From Macrotrachela quadricornifera (Eukaryota > Rotifera > Eurotatoria > Philodinida > Philodinidae), in assembly GCA_022393335.1 (NCBI GenBank), contig JAJEKB010021317.1, forward strand, positions 926,740-990,739: DNA of 64,000 nucleotides. Direction: 5' to 3'. A model generated the notes under the pieces. That model was not told the DNA's origin. It worked only from the letters and a program-made list of their open reading frames with translations, and did no database searches. Below are positions 54,097 through 64,000 of this stretch, piece after piece; positions within the stretch are counted from its first letter, which is position 1, and each line of letters begins with the position of its first letter. Both the position numbers and the translations under genes were made by a program.

Positions 54097-54861
54097 TAGT
54101 TAAAAAGACATACACCAATAAACATTCTCTAAATTATCATTAAATGGTATATTTATAATAGGCTTTAAGAATTTCTATGCTATTTGATCATACTTCATAT
54201 CTTCTCAAGATATTAAATTATTCATAAAACCAATTTTGACTGATTATGTGCTGGTTGTAATAGATTAGAACGTGCGAGAGCAGATTAGTTTTCAATCGCT
54301 TAATACATTGTATGAACAACCAAAATGTACTACAAGATGCAGCGTGAAAAGCTCTTCAATTTCCATAAGAGCACTTATTTTATAGCTGCACTTTTTGTTT
54401 TCAAAATCGATAAAGTTTTGGTATTGAAAAAATTGGTCGCATAGAATTTTCCTTTTTTTGCAAGCGACTACAATAAACTTTACTGTGTAGATTATAGAGC
54501 TTTTCATGCTGTATCTTGTGGCATATTTTGTTTTTATTTTGATAAAGCATATCGGGTGATAGACAACGTAATAAGAAAAATGAATTCGTTATGTATTGAA
54601 AACATGTCTTTTTCGCATCTTCACAATTTGATTGCTCCATATTTTGTCGATTTTGGAAACAAAAAGTGCGGCTATAAAATAAATGGCCTTATCCGTTTCG
54701 CGTCGGATTTTTTTTCATTGGGAAATGTGTGCGTTTCTAATGGAAAAATAGTTTTTCTTACAGTTTGTGAAAAGCTCGTCCATCTAGAAGGAAAAACATC
54801 TTTCTCAATTTTTGAAAAGTTCGTGATTCAATAACATCCGCTCTTTACAACCTAACTTTGA
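54097..54861. repeat. Inverted-repeat region beside piggyBac pseudogene
   Basis: Two sets of arms: 54330-54355 with 54496-54520 (AAGATGCAGCGTGAAAAGCT type), and 54375-54414 with 54643-54683 (GCACTTTTTGTTTTCAAAAT type). They interleave rather than nest. A direct relative of the first arm (GTGAAAAGCTCGT) occurs near 54763. Probably rearranged terminal sequence of the adjacent piggyBac element. Confidence 0.55.
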
Positions 54862-56330
54862 TTAAAAATGTTTCAACGTGTGATAGGCTTTGAAACACGG
54901 TACTACACATAAACCAACATTGCGCTTCTTGCATTCATAGCTGGTTTTTGTTTCCTGTTTTGGACCACGAGTTGTGTGACTGCAAACAAAGCAATGCCTT
55001 CGCCCGTCATTCGAGCTTTCCACCTTTGATGGAAAATGTCGCGCTGTTGTGCGGACAGGAGTCTCAATTGATGGTCTGCCGTGACTGTCCAGTTTTTGAG
55101 CGCCGAATTCTTCGATAAATGCCCGAGCTACGTTCAATCGAAAATCGAAAAGAGCGATTTTTTTCCCCAGTTTGCAGTTTGTATAGTATAAAGGCGTGTA
55201 GAGCGAGATATCAAGTAAATGGAAAAAAGCTTTTTATACCACTTCAGCGACTTGCGGAGAGACTCGGAAAACGATATATGCATGTCAGATTTATCGACAA
55301 GTCCCCTGTTTTCTTCTGATGTAATATTTCAAATAGTACAGGACTGAAATACCAGTTATCAACGTATAAATGATGACCTCTATAAAGGTATTTTTTGATC
55401 ATTTTCATCACGATGGCACCAGAAACATCTAGAGTATTATCACGCACTACAGAGGTTGATAATCCAGTATAGACTAGAAAATCTAGGATGAAACCTGTAC
55501 GACAGTCACACAGCATGTAAAGTTTGATACTAAAACGGCTTTGTTTAGATGGAACATATTGCTTGAAGTCAAGCCAAGCTTTCCAAAGCATCAAGCTTTC
55601 ATCAATCACTAGATTTTGATACGGATACATGGCATCACTAAGGTTCTTCTTCAGATCATCCAGGACTGACTCAAACTTTGACAAACGATCGCTAGAAGAG
55701 AATTTTTCATTGTTGATAAAGTGAAGATATCGTAACAGTGAATCATATCTCTCCCTGACAAATATAGTGCCAAAAATCAACGCCTCTTTGAGCGGATCAG
55801 TGGACCAATATTCTCTTATCTTGTACTTCTTTACTTGAGACATAAGTATTGTCATTGCCAGAAAATCATACAGCTCGCTAACGCTAACATCAACCCAGGA
55901 AGCCATGTGAGAAGATGACGATTGAGGATTTTACGATTGTTTCCATTAGGTTTTAATCAAAGAAAATTCGAAAAAAATTTACGGGATTTTGATGTTGGTT
56001 ATAAGGTAAACGCCAATTTATTCCTGATTTCGAAGAGTCGAAAGAATACAGGGATGGTGAAAAGTCGCCCTGAATCCATTCTCTGTCTGCAGAAGATGCA
56101 CCATATCTTGTAGTAAAACGATCAGTTAAAGAGGAGTTTTCATGCGAAGGCTCATCTATATCCATCGATTCAGAGTCATCGGTCTCATCAAGATCGAGAT
56201 CCATTTCCAAGTCCTTTTCGCTTTCAGACTCGGTATTTGACCGAATTTCTGAATCTGCATGTTCATGTAAGCGTCGATGAGAAGCCGTCCTATGGGAAAG
56301 TACGCGCGTTTCAGATACGAAATAATAAGT
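54862..56330 (-). pseudogene. piggyBac (PGBD-like) transposase pseudogene, second family
   Basis: Read on the minus strand. The acidic N-terminus (DLDETDDSESMDIDEPS) ends in frame near 55953 and shifts into 55244-55906. That frame contains the DDE_Tnp_1_7 core with catalytic contexts LVIDESLMLWKAW and LYVDNWYFSP. Near 55270 about 130 residues, including the third Asp region, are missing, and the C-terminal cysteine-rich domain (RRHCFVCSHTT, YECKKRNVGLC) reads in another frame to 54862. Clearly distinct from the 6127-7801 family. Non-functional. Confidence 0.82.
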
Positions 56331-56349
56331 AGATATATTTGGTGCAATT

Positions 56350-58142
56350 TACTGTGCTCACCAATTGTTTTCTTGAAAATATGGCTTTATATGAAATATG
56401 TGCTGGGTTATTGTTTCAGTCAATAGATATATATATATATGAATCTATATACTTTTGACCTTTGTCAAGCGGACGTACACGAAAGAAAAACTGAGCTAGA
56501 GAACAAAAATGACTAAGGGAAACTTCAAAAAACCCTAGAAATCTTACCGAACAGCTTCACATTTTATTGAGTATATCTTTGTGACCAAACTATTTTTGGC
56601 ATAGCCCTTAAAGACTGAATCGCATCATTATATTCCCAAAAAATCCTAACCTTCCAATACAACATCATACACAACTAAGCCATACAATATTCTATTTTGA
56701 AAGTTTTCTCCTGTCTCAAAATTTTTGGCCAGAAAAATCAAAACATGGCAACTATACCATTTTGTAGCGCATCAAAAATTGCATCAAACCATATGGTTAA
56801 AATTTCATTGTAAAGAGATTTTTGTTGATCTTTGTAGTGTCAATATCGGTATCCGGCCACCAAAATGCTGGTGGGAATACCATTTTTGCCTCATATGTTT
56901 AAGTTATATTCATTTTCTAAGGATGGTGTATATAGAGATTTGTGCAGGATTTCATTCTCTTTCAAATGAGACTATTTTCAAACTTACGAGCACATTTTTA
57001 TGTTACCTTTTTGTCTTAATGCAGCACTGCTCTGCAGTGAAAATCAAGTTTGGAATGGTCCAATGGAAACCACTGATTGATGTTCCAAATGAAATGAAAA
57101 TGAGATAGAAAGATTCGCCGTCTCATTCTGCATCGTTTCATATAGATCTTCAATGAATTTAAAGATGGGTCGATTCGTGTATTTTATACGCCCCCGCCCT
57201 TTGTTTGCACGTGATCTAGAACGAAGCCACCGGCTCCTTGCTAATGAAGTGTTAGAGTAAAGTCTACTTCTTGAACATCGGTTCATTGATAATATGAGCT
57301 TGACAATTTCGTTTTCTATCTATAATATTGTTAAGATTAACTTCTTTCATTTCGTGGAAATGATGCTTTTATTTTGATTATATCAAAAATAGAAGGATTA
57401 AAATAGTCGTCATATACAAAACGATGTTTACAGTCACCAACAAATTGTTCGAGAGTTGTGTTTCTTTCTCCAAACTTATATGTTTTAAAAAGAATTTATT
57501 TTGAACCATTTTTGTCAATGTATCAAAAATATTGATCTCGTTAAGATTGAAAATTCCTATAAAGAATTATTCTAGTTTGGTTTTAATTTTCAATATAAAA
57601 TAAAATCTCATTTTTCCATCGGATAAATCGAAAAAAAAATATTTCAGTGTTTTTATCATTATATGTTTAATCGATTACAACAACGCTACATAAAACTAGC
57701 TTCAATATTATCCAGAAATTACTCTTTTTCATAAAAATTCTCATCGAATTTATTCACAAAAAAATATTTAATAGAATATAATTAGATAAGATTAAAAGTT
57801 ACTTTTATGAATACATTTCATATTTCGAAACAAATTCGACGTTTTCGTTTGTTGACAAAAACGAATTTATGCATAAGTTTAGATTCGAATGATACCTTTC
57901 AACACATTTTCGTTTCAAATATTTCTTCTAGAAGTTCGTATGAGATAGTCTAAACGATTTTGGATGCCATACTGAGTAATAAGAAAAACAAAATGAGAAA
58001 AATATCATTCAGACATTTTTTGCTTTCCTGAATAACCTATTTAAAATCGATCTTATATTTATTTTCTATTATAGAATTTCACCTGATTGTTTTTATATTT
58101 TTCGGCTTTTGCTGACTGACAAATAATGAACAACATGAATCT
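56350..58142. other. AT-rich intergenic region
   Basis: No supported gene. An open frame at 56725-57108 has no recognised domain and may be residual transposon-flank sequence. Confidence 0.4.
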
Positions 58143-58214
58143 TATATAGGTATTACCACGGGATCTCAATCACACGTACAAACTTGGTTGAAATCCCGTG
58201 GAAGTACCTATATA
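58143..58214. repeat. 72-nt hairpin
   Basis: TATATAGGTA (58143-58152) pairs with TACCTATATA (58205-58214). Inside, CCACGGGAT pairs with ATCCCGTGG and TCAA with TTGA, leaving a loop of about 16 nt. The size and bulges are compatible with a microRNA-like precursor or a tiny fold-back transposon. Confidence 0.6.
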
Positions 58215-58633
58215 CATTTATTATTCAATAAATATAAAAATCAACTCTAGCTTCAGGCCTCTCATCTCCAATTACAACTCAATTCAATTCAATTCATTTC
58301 AACTCAAAAATTGAGTTGAGTTAGAGATTTTTTTAATTGAGCTGTCCAATTATGGGAAGAGAGTTGAACAATGTATATGATGTAAGGAAAGAATACATGA
58401 CGTAAATTTATGAAAAAAAACATCAAAACGCACATATGCACCAGCGGTCTTCAAAAGGTTAATAGAGGTTTTAGTGCACATACATGTATGTATTCACTCA
58501 GAAATCAGATGTCTATGATCTTTTCATTACTTACAAAATAATTCATTGTTAAGTATATATGTGTTACAGAATTAAAAAAAACTATTTAAGTTGCATTAGT
58601 GACAGAACTATTTTTTTATCTATTAAACTTATT
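58215..58633. other. Intergenic region with AATTCA repeats
   Basis: A short run of AATTC repeats and the hairpin TTCAACTCAAAAATTGAGTT at 58296-58319. A close variant of this hairpin occurs in the gypsy LTR at about 63821-63842. Confidence 0.45.
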
Positions 58634-61217
58634 CTACAATTCCTCTAGAGTTTCAATAACCGTTTTAACATGTTCGAGACGAAAGTCGTTTGCAGACACT
58701 GACATTTCGAAAAGTTCTAAAGCACGTTGAATATGTAAAAGTGCTTCTGAATACTTTTTCATGCCATAATATACCGAACCGGCATTATAATAACAAGTAG
58801 CCATTGAAGGAGGATCTAGAACAGAAGTTTCTTCATAAATTTCGATTGCTTTTCCGTGAAACTCAAATACTGTTGAATATTCTGCCATATTGTAATACAC
58901 CGAACCAATATTGTTAAAGGAGGCCGCCAAATCAGGATGCTTTGAAGGAAGAATCTTTTGATTAATTTCAAGCGCTTTCTTATGGAACAAAAGTGCTTCT
59001 GAGTACGCAGCTGTTTCAGCATGAATCTGAGCGATCTTTGTATAGATAGTAGCCAATGAAGGATCATTTCGAGAAAGGTTCACCTGATCAATTTTGAGTG
59101 CTTTTTCATAAAAGTCAAGTGATTTTGGATATTCTTTCATATCGCAATACAGTGAAGCAATATTATGGTAAGAAGCCGCTAAAGCAGGATCATTTGGAGG
59201 AAGAACTCTTTGATGAATTTGAAGTGCCTTTTTGTAAAACGAAAGTGCTGTTGAGTATTCTTCCATGCCGTAATACGACAAAGCGATGTTATTGCAAGCG
59301 ATTGCTAAACTGAGATGATTTAGAGGAAGAGTTTCTTCTAGGATTTTCAATGACTGTTGGTGGAAGAAAGATGCTTTGGAATATTCTTCTTTGGTTTCAT
59401 ATAATTTGCCTAACTCATGGTAAGACAAAGCCAGATCAGAATTATTTAGAGGAAGATATTTTTGTCGAATTTCGAGTAGTTTTTCGTTAAACAAAAGTAT
59501 TCGTGACTCTTTTGTCGTATTTTCAAAAATTTCAGTGATGTTGTTCAAAGAAATTGGCAAAGAAGACTGATCTGAAGCAAGAGTTCTTTGAAAGTTTTCG
59601 AGTGCTTTAACGTAAAAAGATGCCCTCGATCGTCTTGTGTTGTCATCAACTACAACGGTGTTCGAACAGTCTGTTATTGGCAATTGATCATTTGTAAGAA
59701 TGTTTTCTTTGTCAATTGTAGATGATTTGTCATAGAACGCAGATATTCTAGAAGACTCGTTTATTGTGCAACATGTTGAATCAATATTGTTGTGAGAAGT
59801 AAGTAAGTAAGAAAGGACAATTTGCACAAAATGTTTTCTTTTCGATTTCAGTTATTTGAAAAATATACGAAGTAGCTGCTAGAGTATCACCCTGATTATA
59901 TTTTATATGAGAAAGTTGACCATAATAATGAATTCTGCCAGAATCATTGGATGTATTGTCGAGCAAAATGTTATAAAGTTCTTCGGCTTTATCCAAATAA
60001 CCTATTCGAATCAATAAGTTAGCCAATCGATCCCATCCTGTACCATTTCCAATCTTATTTGCTATATATTTCGTGAGTATACGAAGTTCTTCGTCGTCAT
60101 CCGAAATTAGTTGAAGATCGATTTGATAAAGTCGATCATCATTATTTAGTGGTTTAATATCAATAATACGAAAGATGGTATGCATCGAAAAGAGAACTTC
60201 TTCCTCTGTCTGAAAATAACTGACCTGATCGATATCAGCAAATATAATTCATGAGAGTGACGAATTAATTGACATTGTAAACAGTACACCAATCATACCA
60301 GGTCGTGTAGAGTTTAATTCAGCAAAGATGCGTGCAATATCTTTATTTCTGCTTGTAGACAAGAAGTTATTGAAGGATATTAATCCGTTCTTTATTTTCT
60401 GGAATTTTTCAAAGTCTTTTTCTTCCAGACCTTGTCCTCGGTATACTATAAATGATGTCGCATCATGCGCTCAAAACTGTTTTTCATGCAATTGTTGGAT
60501 TTCAGAATGTAAGCGAGACAGAAAGAAGCCCATTATAATAATAATATCGACTTGTAACGTGCGAAGAGCACGATTGAGCATCCAATAGATGGATGATGGA
60601 CCAGTATACCACCAAATTGCTGATTTCTCATGATATTTCTTTTCAAATAAAGCGATATTAGTTGGTGATATGTCCTCACTACATGTACTTTGACAGAGAG
60701 TAACAAAGTCATAGATGGATTTGTCATCATATTTCATCTCTAGAAGAATTTCTTTAAAAATTTTGAGTATACATAAATGTAGGTTCCAATTGATCGAGAT
60801 TTTGATTTAAATTGCTTCCATTGATCGGAACGAAACTTAGAGTAAGAAAATTCTGATTGTACTGTTTGATCGCTAGTTCTATTGCTTGACATAGTAATGT
60901 TCTTGTGCCATAAATCCCTTTCACTTTTACCCATTCTTTGATACATTCGCCAGATGAAGATTTGTTGGTAGACATATAGTAAATCTGATCAAGTTGAAGA
61001 ATATCATGAATAAGAGGCATTATTTGTTGACCAATGACTTCTTCTATGACGAGGAAAGTATTACTAGTCTCTTCCAAATCAGTAAGGAAATCGATACATT
61101 CATCTAACTTTGTAAAAAATATATATATTATCGATCCAAAATATTTTGACATTCTTCATTTGTTTCATCGATATTCAGCTTAAGCCAAATAAGTACATTG
61201 TTTTCGATCATATCCAT
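58634..61217 (-). pseudogene. ADP-ribosyltransferase/TPR (kinesin-light-chain-like) gene, decayed
   Basis: From an ATG at 61217 the minus strand encodes an N-terminal segment, an arginine-specific mono-ADP-ribosyltransferase domain and a TPR array. ART hallmarks are visible: FIVYRGQGLEEKDF (Arg of R-S-E), NNFLSTSRN (Ser) and QTEEEVLFSM (Glu of R-S-E). About seven 42-residue TPR units follow in 58634-59827 (for example LAASYHNIASLYCDMKEYPK). Lesions: a frameshift at the TA-rich run near 61125, another at a T5 run near 60767, TGA stops at about 60469 and 60261, and a net shift of one base at an (AAGT)3 tract 59797-59810 just before the TPR part. The TPR frame itself is clean over 398 codons. 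ART plus TPR genes are amplified in bdelloid rotifers. TPRs would recruit partners and ART would modify arginines. Confidence 0.82.
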
Positions 61218-61375
61218 CTTTGAATCGATGTTTATTCACTGATAGAAATTGGAAACGTGAACTAGAAAACAAAAATTTATTTTATTTAATACTGACGAAC
61301 AAACACTGTAGAATTTTGTCGTAAATACTACTCTGAAGTATACGCGAGCAAGAAAATGTATTCCAAATCTTTCAC

Positions 61376-62066
61376 ATGGACTTTTTGAATCCAGTACGAA
61401 CATCTTCGACTCTTGGTAATCGAAAGGTCATCGCTGAACCATTACCCGATTGTTCTTCTAAATCTGTCGCTCAATTCCTTATCAATCGATTTATTCTCAT
61501 TACTGATAATGGAACATACTTTAATAACCATCTTCTTCGAACAATCACCAAATGTATGAATATCCCGCATGCTTTCTCAATCACTTATCATCCCCAAATT
61601 AATGGTCAAATAGAACGTTTCAATGCTACTTTTGCCACGCACCTAGCTAAATACTGTGATTTGTAGCAAACTAACTAGAATCTCTATCTTCCCTGTATAA
61701 TGTATGCATATAACACTAGTGTCCATTCCATTACTAAACTGACCCCATATGAACTTGCTTTTGCACGTCGTCCAAAGAGTCCCTTTGATCCACTCTGCTC
61801 CATCCTCAATATCCTTCTTGCTCAGTCTTTTTATCCCTATATACAACGAGTTCGTCACTTTTTTATGACTAAAGCAAAAACGAATATACTACAACATCAA
61901 TTATCTTGGCAACAGAGATATAATCAGAATTGTCGGAATATCTCATATCACAAAGGTGATCTCATCTATGTTCAAATTTCAGGTAGTCGTTCGAAGCTCG
62001 ATGCTCACCTACATGGACCTTGTACTGTTATTAACACTTCTGTCGAACAACACTACCTCGTCATAG
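61376..62066 (+). pseudogene. Retroviral-type integrase remnant
   Basis: The rve core is visible around the second and third catalytic positions: LITDNGTYFNNHLL (Asp) and YHPQINGQIERFNATF (Glu), followed by YNTSVHSITKLTPYELAF typical of gypsy pol C-termini. The first catalytic Asp segment is deleted between GNRKVI and AEPLPDCSS, and another small deletion precedes LITDNG. Stops lie at about 61664 and 61676. The frame then continues cleanly (61700-62066) through a chromodomain-less C-terminal region with GDLIYVQISGSRSKLDAHLH. Inactive. Confidence 0.82.
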
Positions 62067-62078
62067 ACAATATTACTG

Positions 62079-62380
62079 GAAAGATAAGAATGAAAGGCTA
62101 TTCTTTTTTCTTTTCTTTCCTTCTGTCGAATAACAAAAATAATCGAGTGACATAATCATTATACTACCGTTGAATAATACATGTTGAAAGTGTGTCTCGA
62201 TAGCTCAGTGGTCTGAGTGCTGACCCGGATAGTCGGTCTTTGGTTGTTGGGTTCGATTTCCACTCGAGACTGTATTTTTTCGACGGTTTTGTTATTCGAC
62301 AGAAGGAAAGAAAAGAAAAAAGAATAGCCTTTCATTCTTATCTTTCTAATATACAAATCTTGCATTTAAAATTTTCATGT
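62079..62380 (+). mobile_element. 302-bp insertion: tRNA-like unit inside a 60-bp perfect inverted repeat
   Basis: Flanked by the 12-bp duplication ACAATATTACTG (62067-62078 and 62381-62392). The gypsy coding frame resumes behind it, which defines the insert exactly. Arms 62079-62138 and 62287-62346 are perfectly complementary over 60 bases. Between them lies a tRNA-like sequence (62194-62270). A 34-base AT-rich 3' tail (62347-62380) precedes the second target copy. Target duplication of this length and a pol III promoter point to retroposition of a SINE-like RNA; the inverted repeat is unusual for a SINE. Confidence 0.8.
62194..62270 (+). tRNA. tRNA-like sequence (degenerate; possible Ser-GGA anticodon)
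   Basis: The acceptor stem GTCTCGA/TCGAGAC is perfect over seven pairs. The D arm GCTC/GAGT has an 8-base loop containing GG. The anticodon stem CTGAC/GTCGG has loop CCGGATA (anticodon GGA by position). The T arm has loop TTCGATT but one mismatched and one G-T pair. The A box TAGCTCAGTGG fits the pol III consensus fully and the B box GGTTCGATTTC has one mismatch. Position 33 is C rather than U and 37 is T, so it is unlikely to be a working tRNA; rather a tRNA-derived promoter. No CCA is encoded. Confidence 0.65.
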
Positions 62381-62595
62381 ACAATATTACTGATAAAACT
62401 GATTGATGTCACGTTAATCGTTATACAAACCAGTTCTGATGATGATCACGATAAATCTATTCTCCTTATTCTTCGTCGCACAAGAAACAATCAAATGAAT
62501 GTGAAAAAAAATCAACAATGCTTCCCACTCACATCGAACAGCACCCACTTATATACTAACACGTATTAACGACTATCGAAACCAAGAAAGAATAA

Positions 62596-62871
62596 CCCAT
62601 GTCACAAAAACCGGATCATTTTTAGCGGTAAACCGCGGTTTTACCATTAGGAGCCGGTAAATTAGATCAACCGGCGGTTTACCGCGGTAAACCGAAAATA
62701 AATAGCGGTTCATAAAAAAACACCGCGGTTTACCGGAAAAAAGCGGCGGTTAACCGAAAATACCGCGGTTTACCGGAAAAACCGCCCGGTTTTCTGCTGG
62801 AAGGGAGCCGGTAACCGGACCGGTAAAACCACGGTAAACCGCCGTTTTTTCTCCGGTTTTCACCACATGGG
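62596..62871. mobile_element. Small element built from CCGCGG/GGTAAACC palindromes
   Basis: The ends are related in inverted orientation (CCCATGTCACAAAAACCGGA and CCCATGTGGTGAAAACCGGA). Inside, GGTAAACCGCGGTTTTACC, TTTACCGCGGTAAACC, CCGCGGTTTACCGG (twice) and further GGCGGTT/AACCGCC words follow one another. CCGCGG occurs four times, in a window where it is otherwise very rare. Almost every segment can pair with several others. Non-coding. A clean target duplication is not visible. Confidence 0.7.
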
Positions 62872-63657
62872 AAGCATATAAGAATGCAACATCCATTTGG
62901 TACTTACAAGCATAAAAGAATAAAACAGCGCATCACTATCATACCACTCTTAATACATTCCATTTATTTTCTTCTTTCTCTTCTCAAAATTAGACGATAT
63001 ATGGATTGTGTCAGCCCGCATGTTTTATACATACTCTGTTATCTTCATCATTAGTTATTTTAATAACATCATACATTTCTTATGCTCGTGATTAATCTAG
63101 CCAATCATTCTTTCAATAATGTCATCCATTGTTAGCATAATACGTCTTATACTCCTGATTGATATCGTCGTTCTTTAACTCGCTCAATTTCTATAATGTG
63201 TTCTTTGTTGTATACTCATTACAAATTATCATAGCATCTCTTATTATCTTGTCACTGATTCTTCACAATAATACCAATCGATATCTTTGCAGGTTTCTTG
63301 AAGCCTAAAATTCACTCTCCAAGTTCCGATGTACATGTCGATGTTATCAACCAAGTTTGGTGTTTCTGATATTAGTTTTTGGATTTTGTTTAATAGGATG
63401 TTGTTGTGTTTTAATGGTCTGTATATACCGGCGTCTTTTATCTCAACTTATCAGTCGGGTTTCTACATCAGCTACCGGCTCTTTTAAGCATGTTGCTCAT
63501 CCAAGTGACCGTTCTTACATGATTACTAAAACAAATATTAATTGGCATTATTATATTTTCATCCTTTTGTTTCTTTTCTTCACCCATTTCTTTTGTTCTC
63601 CTTCATTTCTGTTTGTTATATTACATCTTGCTTCGTTAGTATAGGCACCATCGGGTT
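62872..63657 (+). other. Gypsy element 3' internal region, possible third-ORF remnant
   Basis: The open frame 63357-63644 carries a long hydrophobic segment (VFLILVFGFCLIGCCCVLMV) followed by a basic anchor (CIYRRLLSQLISR) close to the polypurine tract. This is the position and form of the membrane anchor of an envelope-like third ORF, as known from some bdelloid gypsy elements. The upstream part of such an ORF is not intact. Confidence 0.35.
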
Positions 63658-63669
63658 GAAGGAGGGAAG
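63658..63669 (+). promoter_or_regulatory. Polypurine tract of LTR retrotransposon
   Basis: GAAGGAGGGAAG directly followed by TGTCATGG, the usual junction between plus-strand primer site and 3' LTR. Confidence 0.7.
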
Positions 63670-64000
63670 TGTCATGGCTCTCAACTATGATATATCATCG
63701 CCCTTCGCCACATCTCTGAGACATTTGTATATGATCATCTCCAAATTATGATCGATTCAATTTATCTCAGTTCAACTGAGCACAATTCATCAATTGTGAA
63801 AAATATGCCCGATTCAATTAATTTCAACTCAGAAATTGAGTTGCCTAGATCTGCTCTGTACCATTGTTTTAACAAGGTTTAAGGATATCGTATGTAAGAA
63901 TAGATATATTACAATTAGAACCAATATATGTGGATACTTAACAAGTAGGTGGAAAGAAAGAAGATGATTGTTGTTAACTTAAAAATTAATAAAAGCTTTC
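63670..64000 (+). repeat. 3' LTR, start (continues beyond window)
   Basis: It begins TGTCATGG after the polypurine tract and extends for at least 331 bases to the window end. It contains the AACTCAGAAATTGAGTT hairpin also found in variant form near 58300. The other LTR is not in the window. Confidence 0.55.

Larger units (their letters stand above)
61330..64000 (+). mobile_element. Ty3/gypsy-type LTR retrotransposon, 3' part
   Basis: It comprises an integrase-coding remnant (61376-62066, rejoining at 62390), later open frames, a polypurine tract (63658-63669) and the start of an LTR (TGTCATGG at 63670) that runs past the window end. The 5' part (gag, protease, reverse transcriptase) is absent, as the sequence upstream of 61330 belongs to the ART/TPR pseudogene flank. 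Insertions at 62079-62380 and 62596-62871 show the copy has been dormant for some time. Confidence 0.75.

Noticed and set aside
56725..57108. 127-residue plus-strand open frame
   Set aside because: Cys/His/Trp-rich but without ordered motifs; overlaps another frame on the opposite strand and lies beside transposon debris.
60261..60469. Two TGA stops read as possible selenocysteine or stop recoding
   Set aside because: The same gene has independent frameshifts, so ordinary decay explains them.
62194..62270. Functional tRNA-Ser gene
   Set aside because: U33 is replaced by C, position 37 is a pyrimidine, the T stem has a mismatch, and it lies within a mobile insertion.

Overview
This window looks like eukaryotic DNA from a small AT-rich animal genome, most plausibly a bdelloid rotifer (inference). 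The reasons are intron-bearing genes with very short GT-AG introns (46 to about 85 nt where I can place both ends), a decayed ADP-ribosyltransferase plus TPR gene of the type amplified in bdelloids, an NHL-repeat gene end, BTB/T1-domain genes, giant LDLa/EGF/seven-helix receptors, and two genes that look bacterial or fungal in origin (an M23 peptidase and a GH18 chitinase). No species can be fixed from the sequence alone. There are two assembly gaps (18373-19151 and 41822-42221).

Layout. 1-348 is the end of an NHL-repeat gene. 1500-8045 is a transposon graveyard: piggyBac remnants, a broken LINE reverse transcriptase, a piggyBac-derived MITE, a coiled-coil gene and a piggyBac copy with intact termini but a frameshifted transposase. 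8350-8802 is a dead BTB/T1 gene. 9402-14663 encodes a 1753-residue receptor; just behind it (14681-15326) lies a tandem array carrying two hammerhead ribozyme motifs on the minus strand. 15880-18372 holds Q-rich hypothetical genes and a second piggyBac copy that runs into a gap. 19152-21030 contains satellites, including one built of hairpins. 21268-23494 is a second copy of the coiled-coil block at 3690-5973. 25321-30063 encodes a diverged, much more AT-rich paralogue of the receptor on the minus strand.

32590-41070 is repeat territory: a 127-bp tandem repeat, a mariner-type MITE, and a 7.4-kb hAT element whose spliced transposase gene was broken by a second hAT element (8-bp target duplication) and by retroelement tails. 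41779-42264 is a piggyBac-type element with long inverted ends and a gap inside. 43950-54096 is the gene-rich part: a BTB/T1 protein, a GH18 chitinase, a Frag1/DRAM-like membrane protein, a small MIT-domain gene with a stop, and a secreted M23 peptidase. 54862-56330 is another piggyBac pseudogene. 58634-61217 is the ADP-ribosyltransferase/TPR pseudogene. 61330 to the window end is a decayed Ty3/gypsy element reaching into its 3' LTR. It is interrupted by a 302-bp insertion (12-bp target duplication) with a tRNA-like pol III unit between the arms of a perfect 60-bp inverted repeat, and by a small element made of CCGCGG palindromes.

There is no operon-like logic. The single-copy genes (receptors, chitinase, M23 peptidase, BTB and MIT proteins) sit between layers of nested mobile DNA. 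The signals most worth following are the hammerhead array, the tRNA-hairpin insertion, the compensated palindromes in piggyBac ends, and the receptor family.
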